Positions 6,268-8,422 of a stretch of DNA of 8,422 nt are shown here, one piece after another. Every line of letters begins with the position of its first letter. The stretch's first letter is position 1. Position numbers and translations under genes: made by a program. This DNA comes from Chloroflexota bacterium (GTDB lineage Bacteria; Chloroflexota; Dehalococcoidia; GIF9; AB-539-J10). A model generated the notes under the pieces. It was not told the DNA's origin. It ran no database searches and was given only the letters and a program-made list of their open reading frames with translations. Location: NCBI GenBank assembly GCA_030670425.1, contig DAOVBS010000019.1, positions 1-8,422 of the forward strand. The letters run 5' to 3'.

Positions 6268-6271
6268 TGAA

Positions 6272-7615
6272 ATGAGGTATGTTCCGAATACAGAAAAACA
6301 GAAGAAGGATATGCTGGGCGAGATCGGGGTTTCTTTGCTTGAAGATCTGCTCAAGTGTATTCCGCAGGAAGTCCGCCTTGGGAGACTACTAGACATCCCA
6401 GCGGCGATTTCGGAGGCTGAACTGGAGGAGAAGTTGTGCGCAATCGCAAGGGAAAACCGGGACTTCTTCTCGATGAAACCCCTTATCGGAGCGGGGGCCT
6501 ATAGACACCATGTGCCGGCGGCAGTGAGGTTCCTGTTGCAGAGAGAGGAGTTCTGGACCAGCTACACTCCGTACCAACCTGAGCTCAGCCAGGGCACCCT
6601 GCAATCGATGTTTGAGCTTCAGACCTACCTTGCCAGGTTGACTGGAACAGAGGTAGTAATACCTTCTATGTATGATGGTGCGTCGGCCACCGCAGAGGCC
6701 ATATTGATGTCCCTGAGGTTGACGCACAAGAAGAGGGTTGTTGTCTCAGCCTTGCTTCACCCTCACTACAGAGAGACTGCTGAGACGTACTTGACGCCGC
6801 ACGACGTGGAGGTCGTTGTATTGCCTCACAAGGAGGGTCTTGTTGACGTTGACAAGTTGAGGGAAGCGATTGACGAGAATGTTGCCTGCGTTGTTGTCCA
6901 GAACCCCAATTTCTTTGGCGGCATAGAGGACGTGGGTGAAGTGTCTGAGGTCGCTCATTCTGCAGGTGCTCTGCTAATAGACGTGGTGGCTGAGAGCATG
7001 TCGCTTGGCGTCTTGAAAGCGCCCGGAGAAACGGGGGCTGACATCGTGGCTGGCGAGGCTCAATCGTTTGGCATGGACCTGAATTTCGGCGGTCCCTACA
7101 ACGGCTATCTGGCAACCAGACGGCAATTCGTCAGGCAGCTTCCGGGAAGAATCGTAGGGGAAACCACGGATATAGATGGCAAGCGTGTTTTCGTGATGAC
7201 GATGCGTGCAAGAGAGCAAGACATAAGGAGAGAGAAAGCCACCTCCAATATCTGTAGTAACCACGGTTTGAATGTCACTGCGGCCAACATCTATCTCTCC
7301 CTTATGGGCACTGAGGGGCTTCATGGGGTTTCCCTCCTCAATACAAAAGCCGCTCACTATCTGGAAGGAATGCTGCTGAAATCCGGGAGATTTGAGAGGG
7401 TCTTCAACTACCCCTTCTACAACGAGTTTCTGTTGAAGAGCAAAGATGGGGCATCTGCCGTAAGTGCGATACTAGCGACGAACGGCTTCCTCCCTCCTCT
7501 TGAGATAGCCAAGTTCTACAGAGAGGGGCACTTGAAGGACGTTCTGCTTTTCGCCGTAACAGAGGTACTGAGTAGGGGAGACCTGGATAGGGTGGTGGAG
7601 CTTCTTTCGCAATAG
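6272..7615 (+). CDS. gcvPA: Glycine dehydrogenase (decarboxylating) subunit 1, GcvPA
   Basis: GcvPA with GcvPB forms the P-protein of the glycine cleavage system, which decarboxylates glycine and passes the aminomethyl group to lipoyl-GcvH. GcvPA corresponds to the N-terminal half of the one-chain enzyme and lacks the PLP lysine. The product is 447 aa, normal for the family. Landmarks are MRYVPNTEKQKKDMLGEIGV at the N-terminus, SYTPYQPELSQG at 97-108, SMYDGASATAEA at 132-143, GEAQSFGMDLNFGGPYNGY at 261-279 and REQDIRREKATSNICSNHGL at 314-333. The 145 nt between the riboswitch terminator and the start hold no gene, only tiny ORFs. Neither gcvT nor gcvH precedes it, unlike the common order gcvT-gcvH-gcvPA-gcvPB. 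It is expected to be controlled by the glycine riboswitch. Confidence 0.96.
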   Translation: MRYVPNTEKQKKDMLGEIGVSLLEDLLKCIPQEVRLGRLLDIPAAISEAELEEKLCAIARENRDFFSMKPLIGAGAYRHHVPAAVRFLLQREEFWTSYTPYQPELSQGTLQSMFELQTYLARLTGTEVVIPSMYDGASATAEAILMSLRLTHKKRVVVSALLHPHYRETAETYLTPHDVEVVVLPHKEGLVDVDKLREAIDENVACVVVQNPNFFGGIEDVGEVSEVAHSAGALLIDVVAESMSLGVLKAPGETGADIVAGEAQSFGMDLNFGGPYNGYLATRRQFVRQLPGRIVGETTDIDGKRVFVMTMRAREQDIRREKATSNICSNHGLNVTAANIYLSLMGTEGLHGVSLLNTKAAHYLEGMLLKSGRFERVFNYPFYNEFLLKSKDGASAVSAILATNGFLPPLEIAKFYREGHLKDVLLFAVTEVLSRGDLDRVVELLSQ

Positions 7616-7628
7616 GGGGTGAACTGAG

Positions 7629-8422
7629 ATGAGACTGATATTTGAGAAAGGTGTACAGGGCAGGGACGGATATTCGCTGCCCAGAGATGTGTTTGCTGAA
7701 GTTGACGTCAAAGAGTGTGTGCCTGGTTACGCCGCAGTTGGCACCAAGAAAAACCTTAGTGAAGTCTCAGAAATCGACGTTATCCGGCATTTCACCAAGC
7801 TTTCCAAGTTCAACTACGGAGTTGATGACGGCCTGTATCCACTGGGGTCATGCACGATGAAGTACAACCCGAAGATCGGCGAGAAGCTAGCCTCGCTCGA
7901 CAACTTCGCCTATGCACATCCACTGGCTCCTGAGGAGACCGTTCAGGGTTGTCTGAAGGTCATGCACGACTTGAATGAGTTGCTATGTGAGATAACGGGC
8001 GTGGACCAGTACACCATGGCTCCTGCCGCTGGGGCACACGGCGAACTGACTGGCAACCTCATCATGAGAGCGTACTTCGTGGATCGTGGTGAACAGCGGC
8101 CAAAGATGCTGGTGCCCGATTCTGCTCATGGCACGAATCCAGCTTCTGCGGCGATGAGCGGGTTCAAGGTGGTGGAAGTAAAATCGAACGAGAATGGAAC
8201 AGTCGATGTTGAGCAGCTCAATGAGTTGATGGACGAACAGACTGCAGGGTTGATGCTGACAAATCCCAATACCGTGGGCCTGTATGACGATGCAATACAG
8301 AAGATAGAGAGGATCGTACATAACGGAGGTGGGTTGCTCTACTATGATGGCGCAAACCTCAATGCCTCACTCGGTATCATCAGGCCCGGAGATGCTGGTT
8401 TCGACATAGTCCACCTCAACCT
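7629..8422 (+). CDS. gcvPB: Glycine dehydrogenase (decarboxylating) subunit 2, GcvPB, 3' end missing
   Basis: This is the PLP-carrying subunit of the split P-protein. It starts at an ATG 13 nt after the gcvPA stop, with GGGGGTGA (7615-7622) as ribosome site, so it is in the same operon. The frame is open to the window end (264 full codons). It begins MRLIFEKGVQGRDGYSLP, as in the family. Other landmarks are DDGLYPLGSCTMKYNP, MAPAAGAHGELTGN, VPDSAHGTNPASAAMSGF, LTNPNTVGLYDD and YYDGANLNASLG. The window stops at GFDIVHLN; the family continues LHKTF, so the PLP-binding Lys should lie just beyond the edge and cannot be checked here. About half of the protein (roughly 480-500 aa in the family) is present. 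Confidence 0.95.
   Translation, partial: MRLIFEKGVQGRDGYSLPRDVFAEVDVKECVPGYAAVGTKKNLSEVSEIDVIRHFTKLSKFNYGVDDGLYPLGSCTMKYNPKIGEKLASLDNFAYAHPLAPEETVQGCLKVMHDLNELLCEITGVDQYTMAPAAGAHGELTGNLIMRAYFVDRGEQRPKMLVPDSAHGTNPASAAMSGFKVVEVKSNENGTVDVEQLNELMDEQTAGLMLTNPNTVGLYDDAIQKIERIVHNGGGLLYYDGANLNASLGIIRPGDAGFDIVHLN

Noticed and set aside
6194..6271. N-terminal extension of gcvPA from the ATG at 6194
   Set aside because: The 26 extra residues do not resemble GcvPA, the ribosome site fits the ATG at 6272, and MRYVPNTE is the family's normal start.
7642..7860. 72-codon plus-strand frame inside gcvPB
   Set aside because: It overlaps gcvPB in another frame; the gcvPB frame from 7629 has the conserved family motifs.

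Overview
This is bacterial DNA with every supported gene on the + strand. Base composition is moderately GC-rich (judged by eye). The contents are core and accessory metabolism: the 3' part of a ketopantoate hydroxymethyltransferase-like gene (panB family), a complete TRAP transporter (dctP, dctQ, dctM), an amidohydrolase of the N-acyl-D-amino-acid deacylase family, a tandem glycine riboswitch with an intrinsic terminator, and the split glycine decarboxylase genes gcvPA and gcvPB (the latter cut by the window end). A two-subunit P-protein, a lipoprotein-type TRAP binding protein and a transcription-terminating glycine riboswitch fit groups such as Chloroflexota, Firmicutes/Clostridia or Deltaproteobacteria-like anaerobes. 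I cannot place the organism more precisely.

Layout: panB-like 1-752; spacer 753-910 with only tiny ORFs; dctP 911-1939; a GC-rich hairpin 1981-2007; dctQ about 2037-2588; dctM 2595-3896 (6 nt after dctQ, TTG start); spacer 3897-4062; deacylase 4063-5673; a noncoding stretch 5674-6271 holding a pair of competing inverted repeats, a possible promoter, two glycine aptamers (5904-6005 and 6011-6095) and a 12-bp terminator (6094-6126); gcvPA 6272-7615; gcvPB from 7629 beyond the window. No mobile element, CRISPR array, tRNA or rRNA was seen.

How it may work together: the TRAP system should import an organic acid. The amidohydrolase would cleave an N-acyl (amide) bond in the cytoplasm. The panB-like enzyme and the glycine cleavage system both use 5,10-methylene-tetrahydrofolate. 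The gcv genes are under direct glycine control. Whether the first five genes form one catabolic unit is inference. Arginine codon use separates dctPQM (mostly CGN) from all neighbouring genes (mostly AGA/AGG), which suggests that the transporter block has a different history.
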